A stretch of DNA of 64,000 nucleotides from Candidatus Hinthialibacter antarcticus (GCA_030765645.1 JAVCCE010000072.1:84252-148251); one strand, 5' to 3'. Shown: positions 44,199-53,050, numbered from the stretch's first letter. Translations and numbers: made by a program. Notes: generated from the sequence alone by a model not told the origin.

Positions 44199-47051
44199 TT
44201 AGCGCATGTCTTCATTCAGGTTCGCCACGGGAATATACGCCATCGACGTTTGAATCGGGTGCGTACAGAAGCAGCCCGCGCTGCTTTCCGGCGCAAGCAT
44301 CATGCCCCCGGCGGGGATAACGCCCAGCCAACATCCGGGGCGGACGCCAATGAAGTGGGTGCGGATATTTTTTTCAATGTCCCACATGCCATGGTAAAAA
44401 TCACGGTAAAACAGTGCGCCCGCGCTGGCGGTGATGGTGCCGCATTTGTTGCGTTCGGGCATGACCACGTCATATTCTTTTCCCGAACGCAGGTCAAACA
44501 CTTTGGGTTCCGCATAAACCGTATTGCCGACGATGACCGGGCGCTGCATGGCGCCGCCGTGGTGATTGCGGTACCACTTGTATTCGCTGTCCCATAACTT
44601 ATCGCCATTGACCGCGTCGAATCCATAGATTTGATATTTGTCCGTCGTGCTGACGACGACCAGCGTATCCTTTGCATAGGCCATATAGAAAACCCAACGG
44701 CCTTCGCTGAACTCGTGGCTGCGCTCCCAAATGGGGTCGCCCGTCTCTAATGAGAGGGTTACGATATATCGGTCAGTGAGCGTCAAATTGGGGAGCCGCC
44801 CCGCCACTGAATTTTTGGCGCCTTCGCTGCGGCTTTCGACCCAATAGATGCGGTTATCGCCAAAGCATATCGTCGGATTGATCGCCGCTGCGGTCTCATG
44901 CAGCCAGACAGTTTCGCCGGATGATGCGTCAAATGCAAAAATCGCGTCGCTGATGACTTTGTCAGACTCATGGTTGCTGGCGTCGTACCACTCGCCGTCG
45001 GCGCCGATATAGGTCCCGCCTTTTTTGACCAGGCTGCCTAAAAGCAAGCCGTTATTGATGCCTAAATATCCCCATTCATACTCAAAGTTGTTGTCCAACT
45101 TGGGAAGGCGTAATACGTCTTCAAGCGCTCCTGTCTGCGCGTTGATTTTCCAGCAATCATCTTTCACAACCACAAAAACATAGTCTGAATTCACAACCAT
45201 ATTGCCGGAATCGCGGGGGACGTTTGCGCGGCGTAAATCAGGAATCTCGACCGTCCATAACATCGTCCCGTTATAGGCGTCGATAGAAAAGATGCGGCGG
45301 TCTCCTTGGACAAACAGTCTGCCATTCGCGAACAAAGGTCCTTGAGGACGGGTGCCGCGATCAACCATCGGACGTGGGCCCGGTTTGCCGAACCAGGAGA
45401 CGCGCATCGGGTTGCTTTGGTTGAGGTCGAGGCTGCATGCGGTGTTTCCACCGTTGGCGTACATGTGGGTCCATTCGCCGCCGCCCGGTAAAGCGCTGCG
45501 CTGAATAACCGCCCATACGCCGGATTCATGATGGATTTGGCCTTCGGGACTTCCGGTTGATTTCAGCCAATCGCTTAGCTTTTGTTCCGTCAGTTCCCCA
45601 GATTGGATCGTATCCGCTTCAACTTGGCCAATGACAGCCAGGCCGCCGTAAGGGCGCAACACTCGATAGGTTTCTTTCGCGTTAAACGGCAAGCGGCCCG
45701 TCCGAAACGCTGTATCGGAAACGATGAGGTTGGCGAAGAAACTTGTGTAGGGCAGCGAATCATACGACGCTTGGCTGACGGTTGCGCGTACGCCGTATAA
45801 ACCGGCTTTGTCTAAATTCTGGCGGGATGCTTGTACATTTTTGGGGTCGTCATCCACAACGAGAATTTGCATGTCGCTGCGTTTGGCGATTTCATACGCC
45901 ATGCGTCCGTCTTCGCTTCCCAAGACGAGACAGTATCCGACGTCGGCGCCATATTCTTCAAGAACGCGGTTGACGAAGCCATCGTAGTAAACCGTCCATT
46001 CATCATCGCCGTATGGGTCGTCAATGAGAGGATAAGCGGGATTTGAAAAGTCAAAGGTTGAGTCAAATTCAAACAGACGGGTGGTGCGTTCACCGTCGAG
46101 GTAGATGCGATAGTAATAGAGTTTTTCCATTTCCAGATTTGGGATGACGACCTGATGTTTGGTCTTCGGCGCTATGTCATCATATTGAGTATCAATTGGG
46201 AACGTCCGCCCAAAGCGCACAATAGACGGCATGGGTTTTTCGGTTTCCCATTGAATTGCGACATGCTCTGGATCAAGGCGGGTCAAATATGGGCCGACGC
46301 TTATGTCAACGACTTTTGGAGTCTGCTGAGATTTTTTTGCATAATTCGCTTGCACTTGCTCCTGGCTCAATGCGGTGGAGTAAATTTTCACTTCATTCAT
46401 CCAACCGCGCCAGCGGAAATTTTCATCATTACTGATCCAGGCGCCCAACACAAACGGCGCGTTGTCTGGGTACAGGATGGGGCCTTGGGGCGCGTCGGAT
46501 TGCGCAACCAATTCGCCGTTCACATACAAAAACTGTTTGTCGCCATCATAGACGCCGACGACGTGATACCAGCGCCCCCACTCCAAACTGGTCAATGCGC
46601 GCACTTCGCTGAATTTTCCATTGCCGTCATCCGTGCCTTCAGTGGATACGGCGAAATGAAAATTCGACTGCTTGAATCCGAGCAGAAATCCCTGCTCTGC
46701 TCCGCCTTGGCTTTGGAAGCAACTGACCAACCCGCCCCACTCGACGGTCTTCTCAATCCCCGCCCAAACCTCAACCGTGATCGCGTTTTTGGGCATGGCG
46801 TCTTTCACGTACTTCACATCTATGCGGGTATCATCGCGGTCGATCAATAACGATTGCATCTCTTCCGTCTTGCGAATGACGACTTCGCCTGTAATGGTCG
46901 CATCATGGCCATTGGACGCATCGCGGACGGCGGTGTTTTTGATGCCATTTTCGTTAAATTGCCAATCGGCAAATACGTTGTCATCTGCCTGCGTTGGAAG
47001 GGCGCAAAGCAGTAAAAGGCTAAAAAAAAGATTGATTGTATTTTGACGCAT
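44199..47051 (-). CDS. Exported LamG-FN3-methyltransferase-like-PQQ propeller fusion
   Basis: A 950-residue protein with a signal peptide (1-22). Domains in order: LamG/concanavalin-like (about 25-235, with VYDGDKQFLYVNGELV and WRGWMNEVKIYSTALS); an FN3-like strand set (about 248-335); a Rossmann methyltransferase-like segment (about 365-480) with VLGSEDGRMAYEIAK as motif I and ILVVDDDP as the post-I acidic strand; and a C-terminal PQQ-type beta-propeller (about 520-940) with repeated FDASSGETVWLHE, LSLETGDPIWERS and FDAVNGDKLWDSE blades. Export of a methyltransferase fold is unusual because S-adenosylmethionine is cytoplasmic. It ends the 11-gene - strand run and starts 15 bases after the previous propeller gene. 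Confidence 0.82.
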   Translation of the reverse strand: MRQNTINLFFSLLLLCALPTQADDNVFADWQFNENGIKNTAVRDASNGHDATITGEVVIRKTEEMQSLLIDRDDTRIDVKYVKDAMPKNAITVEVWAGIEKTVEWGGLVSCFQSQGGAEQGFLLGFKQSNFHFAVSTEGTDDGNGKFSEVRALTSLEWGRWYHVVGVYDGDKQFLYVNGELVAQSDAPQGPILYPDNAPFVLGAWISNDENFRWRGWMNEVKIYSTALSQEQVQANYAKKSQQTPKVVDISVGPYLTRLDPEHVAIQWETEKPMPSIVRFGRTFPIDTQYDDIAPKTKHQVVIPNLEMEKLYYYRIYLDGERTTRLFEFDSTFDFSNPAYPLIDDPYGDDEWTVYYDGFVNRVLEEYGADVGYCLVLGSEDGRMAYEIAKRSDMQILVVDDDPKNVQASRQNLDKAGLYGVRATVSQASYDSLPYTSFFANLIVSDTAFRTGRLPFNAKETYRVLRPYGGLAVIGQVEADTIQSGELTEQKLSDWLKSTGSPEGQIHHESGVWAVIQRSALPGGGEWTHMYANGGNTACSLDLNQSNPMRVSWFGKPGPRPMVDRGTRPQGPLFANGRLFVQGDRRIFSIDAYNGTMLWTVEIPDLRRANVPRDSGNMVVNSDYVFVVVKDDCWKINAQTGALEDVLRLPKLDNNFEYEWGYLGINNGLLLGSLVKKGGTYIGADGEWYDASNHESDKVISDAIFAFDASSGETVWLHETAAAINPTICFGDNRIYWVESRSEGAKNSVAGRLPNLTLTDRYIVTLSLETGDPIWERSHEFSEGRWVFYMAYAKDTLVVVSTTDKYQIYGFDAVNGDKLWDSEYKWYRNHHGGAMQRPVIVGNTVYAEPKVFDLRSGKEYDVVMPERNKCGTITASAGALFYRDFYHGMWDIEKNIRTHFIGVRPGCWLGVIPAGGMMLAPESSAGCFCTHPIQTSMAYIPVANLNEDMR

Positions 47052-47066
47052 CAGGTTTCTCCTGGA

Positions 47067-48461
47067 TTACTTTTCTTCCGATTGGCTATTGAACGCGTAG
47101 ACGAGGCCCTTGTCAGTGCTGACCAGCAAACGTCCGTCTGCGACAGCGATTTCGAGTGCGCGCCCGTCTACTTCTTGCGACCAGACTTCAGAGCCGTCTT
47201 TGGCGCTGAACGCCGCAACGCTGCCTGAGCCGCCCGCAAATAACAAATCTCCCGCAAGGATGAGCGAGTAGGGATACTTGCATTCTTTTTTCCACAACAT
47301 GCATTCTTCGAGTTCTTTTGGAATTTGACCCAGGCGAATCATGGTTGATTCTAAATCGCCTTTGATTTTGAGGCCTTCTTCACCGCCGAGGTCGCGGCCC
47401 AATTTTTTCATCTTTGCCGTCAGTTCTTTTTTTTGTTGTTCAAGTTCGCGGCGTTCGGCTAGCAATTGCGTATGCCTTTGTCGGTCAATCGCGCTCATTT
47501 CTGTATCGGTATGTAAAAACGTCCGCTCCGGCGTGACCACCATGTGGTTGCCGCTGAATGATGCAACTTGGTCGCTGCTTTCAGACTCTTCCGCGAATGC
47601 GTCGAGTTCTCCGGTTTTTCCTGGGCCGTAAACCAGCATGTCGCCTGTCAAAAGAGCGAAGGAGCCGCCGGAGCCGCCGAGCGAATACATATAGTCTCCC
47701 GACTTCCGGTCAAAGACGGCTGGCGTTCCGCGACCTGTGGGGACGTACAATTTATTGTCAGAAGCCAGCAGATAGCCTTGCGGCGGGATGTTTTCGACTT
47801 TTTTCGTCCAAACTTCATCGCCGTTTTCTGCATTGTGCGCGGTGACATAAACGCCTTCGACAGGAAATAATCCCGCGCAGAAATACGCCTCGCCGTTATC
47901 GACCAATACGCCGGAGCGCACCGGCCACAGCGACATCATGCGGTTATGGCCGGAGACGCGGAAATCAAGCGAGGAGGGCTTCTTTTTCCAAATCAATTCG
48001 CCGTTGTCCGCATTCAAGCAATAGGCGTTGCCGTCGTCTGAGCCAACGTAGAGTTTTCCGTTTTCATAACTCGGCGCGAGACGGACCGGGGCGTCGGTGA
48101 AAAACGACCAGAGTTCCTCTCCGCTGTTGGCGTCGATGCAATAGACCTTGTCGTCAGCTGAGGAACCGTAAAACACCTTGCCGTCAGCGGCGACGATGTG
48201 ATAGGCCCAATCAAAAATGACGCGCGGTTTCAGGTTGTCGACTTTGTGCCAGCCGTCGCGCCGGGCGGGGCCGGGCCACGCGGGCTTGGGAGCGTGTTTG
48301 GCTTGGTGCAGCCACTCAAGCGAGAGCGGCGCCTGCAAGGCTTCCGACGTTACGCCGCTGCGGGAGTTATCTTTCCGGTAGGTCGGCCAATCTTCCGCCT
48401 GTACGGAAATAAATTGGACAGCGATTGCAAATAATGTAATAGCTAAGAACCGTCTTTTCAT
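47067..48461 (-). CDS. Secreted PQQ-type beta-propeller with coiled-coil insertion
   Basis: A 464-residue protein. The ATG at 48461 follows GAGGCGAG and starts a signal peptide (1-22). Propeller blades carry the PQQ-repeat pattern: CIDANSGEELWSF, CLNADNGELIWKK, AHNAENGDEVWTKK, FDRKSGDYMYS and FSAKDGSEVWSQ. Between blades, residues about 325-385 form a charged helical insertion with heptad-like leucines (LLAERRELEQQKKELTAKMK), likely a coiled coil. Whether it binds PQQ is unclear: many such propellers do not, and dehydrogenase catalytic residues are not obvious. It is co-directional with an ABC exporter and a second propeller gene. Confidence 0.85.
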   Translation of the reverse strand: MKRRFLAITLFAIAVQFISVQAEDWPTYRKDNSRSGVTSEALQAPLSLEWLHQAKHAPKPAWPGPARRDGWHKVDNLKPRVIFDWAYHIVAADGKVFYGSSADDKVYCIDANSGEELWSFFTDAPVRLAPSYENGKLYVGSDDGNAYCLNADNGELIWKKKPSSLDFRVSGHNRMMSLWPVRSGVLVDNGEAYFCAGLFPVEGVYVTAHNAENGDEVWTKKVENIPPQGYLLASDNKLYVPTGRGTPAVFDRKSGDYMYSLGGSGGSFALLTGDMLVYGPGKTGELDAFAEESESSDQVASFSGNHMVVTPERTFLHTDTEMSAIDRQRHTQLLAERRELEQQKKELTAKMKKLGRDLGGEEGLKIKGDLESTMIRLGQIPKELEECMLWKKECKYPYSLILAGDLLFAGGSGSVAAFSAKDGSEVWSQEVDGRALEIAVADGRLLVSTDKGLVYAFNSQSEEK

Positions 48462-48482
48462 TACTCGCCTCAAATCGAAAAT

Positions 48483-49142
48483 TTATTCATCAGAGATGCA
48501 TCCATCACGAAGATAGATTGTACGGTTTGCGTAGTTGTCTCCCAGATGTCCATGCGTAACCAAGACGACGGAGCCGCCTTGATCGCGATAGTCTGCGAGA
48601 GAAGATAAAATTTGCGCTGCATTGTCCGGGTCGAGATTACCAGTCGGCTCATCCGCCAAAATCACGCTGGGATTCCGCAAGAGCGCCCGCGCAATGGCGG
48701 TGCGCTGCCGTTCGCCCGCGCTCAATTCTGACGGGCGATGCGTAAGCCGGTCGCCTAGCCCCATTTTCTCTAAAATTTCTTTTGCCCGGTTCGGGGCGAC
48801 TTTGGCGCCGCCTGTCCCCAATGGAAGCAGGACGTTTTCCAGCACATTCAAATAACCAACTAAGTGAAACATCTGAAACACAAAGCCGATATTTTCCGCG
48901 CGAAATTTTGCGCGTCCACTCTGGTTCATGCTGTATAAATCCGTCTCGCCGATAGTAACGGAGCCTTGGCTCGGGCGTAACATGCCGCCCAGCGCGAATA
49001 GCAACGTCGTCTTGCCGCTGCCGCTTGGCCCGCGCACGGTGACAAATTCGCCCTTATGAATCGCCATCGAGACGTCGCGCAATGCGTGTACGGCGCCATG
49101 TTTGGTTTGGTAGAGTTTACTGATGGAGGTAGTTTTTATCAT
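48483..49142 (-). CDS. MacB/LolD-type ABC transporter ATPase
   Basis: A 219-residue ATPase. Walker A is GPSGSGKTTLL, the signature LSAGERQRTAIARALL and Walker B ILADEPTGNLDPDNA, with the H-loop in LVTHGH. It is of the class paired with FtsX-type permeases. The Ala in LSAGE, where LSGGE is usual, is a tolerated change. It overlaps the permease gene by 4 bases (49139-49142), so they form one transporter. The pair probably moves a lipoprotein or envelope component, or acts as a mechanotransducer as MacB does; the cargo is unknown. Confidence 0.93.
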   Translation of the reverse strand: MIKTTSISKLYQTKHGAVHALRDVSMAIHKGEFVTVRGPSGSGKTTLLFALGGMLRPSQGSVTIGETDLYSMNQSGRAKFRAENIGFVFQMFHLVGYLNVLENVLLPLGTGGAKVAPNRAKEILEKMGLGDRLTHRPSELSAGERQRTAIARALLRNPSVILADEPTGNLDPDNAAQILSSLADYRDQGGSVVLVTHGHLGDNYANRTIYLRDGCISDE

Positions 49143-50287
49143 AGGTCTTGCCGTAACACGTCAGCAGGGTCTTGTGATACCGCGACCATCGCTGGAATAA
49201 AACTGGATATCGCCGCAAAAGCGGGCGTGAGTATTAGCGACCAATAAAGAATCGCCGTCTGCGGCTTGATCGACTTTGCCGTTGCTTCAAACAGCGTCGG
49301 CCCGACCTGCAGCGCCAGCCAGGTTCCAAATAAATATCCGACGATAGAACCGGCGAGTCCGATGAATATTGCTTTGCCTAAGAAGAGCGCGGCGATTTTA
49401 CCAGAGCCATAACCGAGAGCGCGCAACACGCCGATTTCTTCGCGACGGTCGCGCGTGTTTAACATTGCCAGAGCGCCGATCCATAAGCCGCAGGCAATTA
49501 CCACAATGGGCATGATCCAGGCGAAGTAGCCATCCAGCATCGCGCGTTGGCGCTGGCGGGCTTCGGCGATGGGGCGAATTTGAAACAACATGACTTCGGG
49601 AAATTTTTCGGCGACTTGCTCGCGCAGCAATGTTAGTGGATCAACCCCGGGAATGCGGCAGTAACAATCCAGCGCTTTAATTTCGTTGATTTGTTTTTCG
49701 AGCCCCACAATTTTTTGTGCGTCACTCAAGTGGGTATAAATATAAATATCTTCTTCATTGCCCGTTTCAGGCAAGGCGAAAGCAACCGTCAACTTGTTTC
49801 CGTTTACTTCGATTTCATCGCCTTTTTTAAGATCGTTTATTTGCGCCAGCGCGTAGCCGATGTAGGCCGTTCCCGGTTCGATTTCAAAAATCATAGAAGG
49901 TTTTTTTTTGTCGGCGGGCGTAACCTCTGTTGCGATGCCGTTGAGGATTACTTCCCGCCCCTGCCATTCGATGCGTTGTTTGAGGGTTGCCAGCAAATGG
50001 GTGAAATATAAATTTTTGTGTTCTGAAAACCAAACCGCCGTCTCTTCGGGCAACGTGTATTTGGAATACCCTCTCGCCCAAAAATCCGCCATGTCTGTAT
50101 CTTTGTGGACAATGCGCAGGTTGTAGCCCATGTCGCGCATTAAGCGGATGGTTTCCGTTTGCGATGCTTTGCTGGTCGTGAAAAATGCGGAACACAACGC
50201 CACCGCTGCAACGACGGCAAGCAAACTCAAAAGGAAGTTAAATTTCCGGTAGCGGATTTCTTTGAAGATCAGCGCCAGCGGGCTCAT
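49139..50287 (-). CDS. FtsX-type ABC transporter permease
   Basis: A 382-residue permease with one N-terminal helix (about 15-33), a periplasmic MacB-like domain (about 35-255) and three C-terminal helices. FtsX features include LNTRDRREEIGVLRALGYGSGKIAALFLGKAIFIGLAGSIVGYLFG. The periplasmic domain contains a FARYL-like strand set with DLKKGDEIEVNGNKLTVAFALPETG and a CYCRIPG segment. It overlaps the downstream ATPase and the upstream anchored protein genes by 4 bases each, suggesting fixed stoichiometry of the three products. Confidence 0.9.
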   Translation of the reverse strand: MSPLALIFKEIRYRKFNFLLSLLAVVAAVALCSAFFTTSKASQTETIRLMRDMGYNLRIVHKDTDMADFWARGYSKYTLPEETAVWFSEHKNLYFTHLLATLKQRIEWQGREVILNGIATEVTPADKKKPSMIFEIEPGTAYIGYALAQINDLKKGDEIEVNGNKLTVAFALPETGNEEDIYIYTHLSDAQKIVGLEKQINEIKALDCYCRIPGVDPLTLLREQVAEKFPEVMLFQIRPIAEARQRQRAMLDGYFAWIMPIVVIACGLWIGALAMLNTRDRREEIGVLRALGYGSGKIAALFLGKAIFIGLAGSIVGYLFGTWLALQVGPTLFEATAKSIKPQTAILYWSLILTPAFAAISSFIPAMVAVSQDPADVLRQDL

Positions 50288-51576
50288 ACGTTTTTGCTCC
50301 TCGCCCAGATGATGATCGAAACGCCTGCGATTAGAGAAATAGAAGCAGCGATCAGGAGAAAATAAAATCCAATCCCTAACGTATAATAGGTTGTCTCCGT
50401 TTCAATCGGCGTCTGGACAGTGGTGTTGGCTGCCATGACGGATTCATCTAATTCTTGAGTGGCATTATTAGCGGCAATCAGTTGTTGCTCTGCGCCGATG
50501 TTTGAATCTTCTTCGACAACGCGGGGCGCGTCGGGCGGCTCGACGGGCGCGGCTTCAACGATCATTTCAGAATATCCCATAATCGGGTTCAGACTGACGT
50601 TTCGGGATGTCCCGGAACCGGCGTCAGCATTGCGTTGACCAATCGCCATAATCTGGCTGATTTCCGTTTTGACCAATGGGCTTTCTGCGTCAAAGCCGAG
50701 GTTCTTAATCACATGGTCTTGGCGGTCGGTATCCCACCGTAGAGGAAACTGGCGCCCCATCATCCATTCGCGGTCGAGTCCGCATTCGCATGACAAGCCG
50801 ATGACGGACAAAATTTCGCCGACGGAAGATTTGGTGATGGCGTCTCCATACAGCACGTCGCCTAAGCAGCGTCCCCGGCCATATAAAATTGCGGCATGGG
50901 GTTGATTTAAATCATCCGGCTTCACGCCCAACGCCCAGAGCAACACGGGTTGGTTTTTCGCGTCTTCATACGCCAGTTGTTTTAAAACGGGAGGCTGTTT
51001 GATTTCTTTGGGCAGTGAATCCATGCGCGACGCGACATCATCGACGGCTTCTTTTGCTGCGGTGATCGCTGCTTTGTTTAATGCGTCGTCTTTTCCTTCG
51101 ATGAGGAGCACAACACCGTATCGTTGGACGGAAGCGTCTAGGATTTCTTCGCGAAATTCGTTTGAGACGATGGATTCCATCAGGTCCCAGACCGCATCGC
51201 GAAAAGGCGCGCTCTCTGTCGGAATTGGCAGGTTGAGCGCTTTGCCGTCCGGTGAAACCAATACCGCCGCTGGGCGCGAATCAACTTTTAACTCATTCAA
51301 AAATCGCTTGACTTCGTGGTCAGGTGATTGGTCCAGATCGACCATTTCAATTTGCACATTGCTTTCCAGCAACGCGGCGAAGCCAATTTGCTCAAGCGCA
51401 TCCTGTTGCTCTTTGGCGGTTGACTGGTTGTATACGATGAAGAGTTGATAGGGCGTTTGTCCAAAGTCAACAAATCCGACGTCGCGCACGTTAAAGCGGC
51501 ACGCCCATGCGGGAAGCGCCAGGAGTGCTATTAGAGAAATTGCCCAAAGCGTTTTGGAATATTTAGATCGTTTCAT
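50284..51576 (-). CDS. Membrane-anchored periplasmic protein of unknown function
   Basis: A 430-residue protein with a signal peptide (1-25, cleavage near PAWA) and a C-terminal helix (about 403-426) followed by a basic tail. The mature part begins CRFNVRDVGFVDFG. Two segments have a thioredoxin-like strand-helix layout without a CxxC (about 43-125 and 155-225). A CxC pair lies in LSCECGLDREW near 276. A Glu/Pro/Ala-rich region (about 335-400) leads to the helix. I recognise no family. Its 4-base overlap with the FtsX-type permease suggests it is an extracytoplasmic partner of that ABC transporter. The upstream TauE/SafE gene stops 1 base before it starts. Confidence 0.8.
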   Translation of the reverse strand: MKRSKYSKTLWAISLIALLALPAWACRFNVRDVGFVDFGQTPYQLFIVYNQSTAKEQQDALEQIGFAALLESNVQIEMVDLDQSPDHEVKRFLNELKVDSRPAAVLVSPDGKALNLPIPTESAPFRDAVWDLMESIVSNEFREEILDASVQRYGVVLLIEGKDDALNKAAITAAKEAVDDVASRMDSLPKEIKQPPVLKQLAYEDAKNQPVLLWALGVKPDDLNQPHAAILYGRGRCLGDVLYGDAITKSSVGEILSVIGLSCECGLDREWMMGRQFPLRWDTDRQDHVIKNLGFDAESPLVKTEISQIMAIGQRNADAGSGTSRNVSLNPIMGYSEMIVEAAPVEPPDAPRVVEEDSNIGAEQQLIAANNATQELDESVMAANTTVQTPIETETTYYTLGIGFYFLLIAASISLIAGVSIIIWARSKNV

Positions 51577-51577
51577 A

Positions 51578-51970
51578 TCACCCTCGGATCGAAGTCCACA
51601 GCATTCGGAACCCGACGATGACCAACAAGATGGAGAAACCGACTTGCAGTGCTTTATTTGAGGCTTTTGCTGCTATGGTTGCGCCGATATTGGCGCCGAT
51701 AACGACCATCACGCTCAAGATGATGACCAGTCTCCAATCAATATAAATATCTGGATTAATATGATAGCGAATTGCGCCCATTAATGCCATTGGAACCATA
51801 ATGCATAAGGCGACGCCTTGCGCTTCTTTTTGAGGCAACAACATGACCAGCGTAAGAAATGGGACGACGATAATTCCACTGCCGACGCCTAACATGGCGC
51901 TGAAGGTCCCCGCTGCCAACCCCAACAAGATGTAAATTGTAATGGTTGTGCTGGTTAACTCTACGGGCAT
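51578..51970 (-). CDS. Half-size TauE/SafE family membrane protein
   Basis: A 130-residue protein with four membrane helices. It carries the TauE/SafE (DUF81) repeat pattern: GLAAGTFSAMLGVGSGIIVVPFLTLV near 15-40 and the DWRLVIILSVMVVIGANIGATIA region. Full-size family members have about 250 residues with two such halves; this is one half, so it would have to dimerise. The family includes exporters or importers of sulfite, sulfoacetate and related organosulfur anions, which fits the sulfur-carrier genes upstream, although substrate assignment is inference. The last residues are in an undisturbed reading frame, so it is not obviously a truncated pseudogene. Confidence 0.85.
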   Translation of the reverse strand: MPVELTSTTITIYILLGLAAGTFSAMLGVGSGIIVVPFLTLVMLLPQKEAQGVALCIMVPMALMGAIRYHINPDIYIDWRLVIILSVMVVIGANIGATIAAKASNKALQVGFSILLVIVGFRMLWTSIRG

Positions 51971-51996
51971 TGTACGAATCCTTTGTTAGAATTGAA

Positions 51997-52740
51997 TTAT
52001 GAACAAACCGGGCATACAGGATTTCTAGAAATTTCGATCCGGCGAAAACGCATCGTACGTAAATCCATCGTTAATAATTTATTGTAGAGCGGTTCTCCAA
52101 AATCAGCGATGATCTTAATGGCTTCCATCGCGCCCAGGCAGCCGACGGTTCCAGAAACGGCGCCGAAGACGGGAAACTCACGCTTCCATTGATCGGGCTT
52201 TTCAGGGTGGAGACATTGCAGGCATGGCGTCTTGCCGGGCTGAATCGAAGTAATCTGCGCATCCAGGTCGAACATGGCGCATTCCACCAGTGGTTTGTTT
52301 TGTTGTACGGCCTGTTTGTTCATGGCGAAGCGCTCTTCAAACAACGGCGCGCAATCCACGATAAGGTCTACCTGAGAAATGATGCGCTCGGCATTGTCTT
52401 CGCTGATGTTTTCCTCTATTGCTTCAATTTCGATGTGAGGATTTAACTCATTCAAGCGGCGTTTGGCGGATTCAACTCTAGGCTTGCCCAACCAGTCGTA
52501 GGTCATTAGCAACTGGCGATTGAGGTCGCTGGGTTTGACGTTGCCTTTGTGGGCGAGCACCAACTTGCCAACGCCTGCGGCGGCGAGTTCATAGGCGACT
52601 ACGCTGCCCAGGCCGCCCGCGCGGGAGATTAAAACCGTTGCGTTTTTTAGTGCGCGTTGACCTGGTTCGCCGAATCCGTCTACCCACATTTGCCATTCGT
52701 AGACGGCGTGGTCGATATCAGTTAAAGATTTTTGGTTCAT
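51997..52740 (-). CDS. E1-like ThiF/MoeB/HesA adenylyltransferase
   Basis: A 247-residue member of the family that adenylates the C-terminal glycine of ubiquitin-like sulfur carriers. The start at 52740 has GGAGAGAG about 11 bases upstream. The nucleotide-binding loop is SRAGGLGSVVAYELAAAGVG, with Arg-Ala replacing the usual first glycines. Asp/Arg residues follow in VKPSDLNRQLLMTYDWLGKPRVESAKRRL. Zinc-type cysteines are CLQC in the KTPCLQCLHPE segment and CPVC at the C-terminus. It directly follows the MoaD-like gene, its probable substrate. Catalytic thiolation via a separate rhodanese domain is not encoded. Confidence 0.9.
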   Translation of the reverse strand: MNQKSLTDIDHAVYEWQMWVDGFGEPGQRALKNATVLISRAGGLGSVVAYELAAAGVGKLVLAHKGNVKPSDLNRQLLMTYDWLGKPRVESAKRRLNELNPHIEIEAIEENISEDNAERIISQVDLIVDCAPLFEERFAMNKQAVQQNKPLVECAMFDLDAQITSIQPGKTPCLQCLHPEKPDQWKREFPVFGAVSGTVGCLGAMEAIKIIADFGEPLYNKLLTMDLRTMRFRRIEISRNPVCPVCS

Positions 52741-52762
52741 GAAATATTGAACTCTCTCCAAA

Positions 52763-53050
52763 TTATAAAAACGAGCCGCCGGAAATCGGCGATAGCAGCG
52801 CGGCAACGTCGCCGTCTTTTAACGCGACAGGCGCATCATGACGAATCTGCTTTTCATTCACAATGAACAACAGGCTTGGAAGCAATTGACCGGATGAATC
52901 CAAGGCGAATTTCGACATTGCGTCTGAGTGCCGTTGTTTTAATTGATGAATTAAATCCTGCGTGTTCGCTGATTCATCTAGTTCAATCTCGACCAAACTG
53001 GAACCGATGTTTTGTTTTAATTGCCCTGACAATTCGACGCTCACTTTCAT
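52763..53050 (-). CDS. MoaD/ThiS-like sulfur carrier with GG-Ser-Phe-Leu tail
   Basis: A 95-residue beta-grasp sulfur carrier: MKVSVELSGQLKQNIG at the start, LKDGDVAALLSPISGG near 77-92. In MoaD, ThiS and CysO the terminal glycine of Gly-Gly is adenylated and thiocarboxylated. Here three residues, SFL, follow Gly-Gly, so the tail must be clipped or the glycine is used differently. Length and layout otherwise fit MoaD. It overlaps the upstream ATPase gene by 4 bases and precedes the E1-like gene by 22 bases, a classic carrier/activator pair. No protease of JAMM type is seen in the window. Confidence 0.88.
   Translation of the reverse strand: MKVSVELSGQLKQNIGSSLVEIELDESANTQDLIHQLKQRHSDAMSKFALDSSGQLLPSLLFIVNEKQIRHDAPVALKDGDVAALLSPISGGSFL

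Noticed and set aside
46155..46850. 231-codon + strand frame opposite the LamG/PQQ fusion gene
   Set aside because: It is antisense to an unambiguous LamG domain, has an unrelated composition and no ribosome site.
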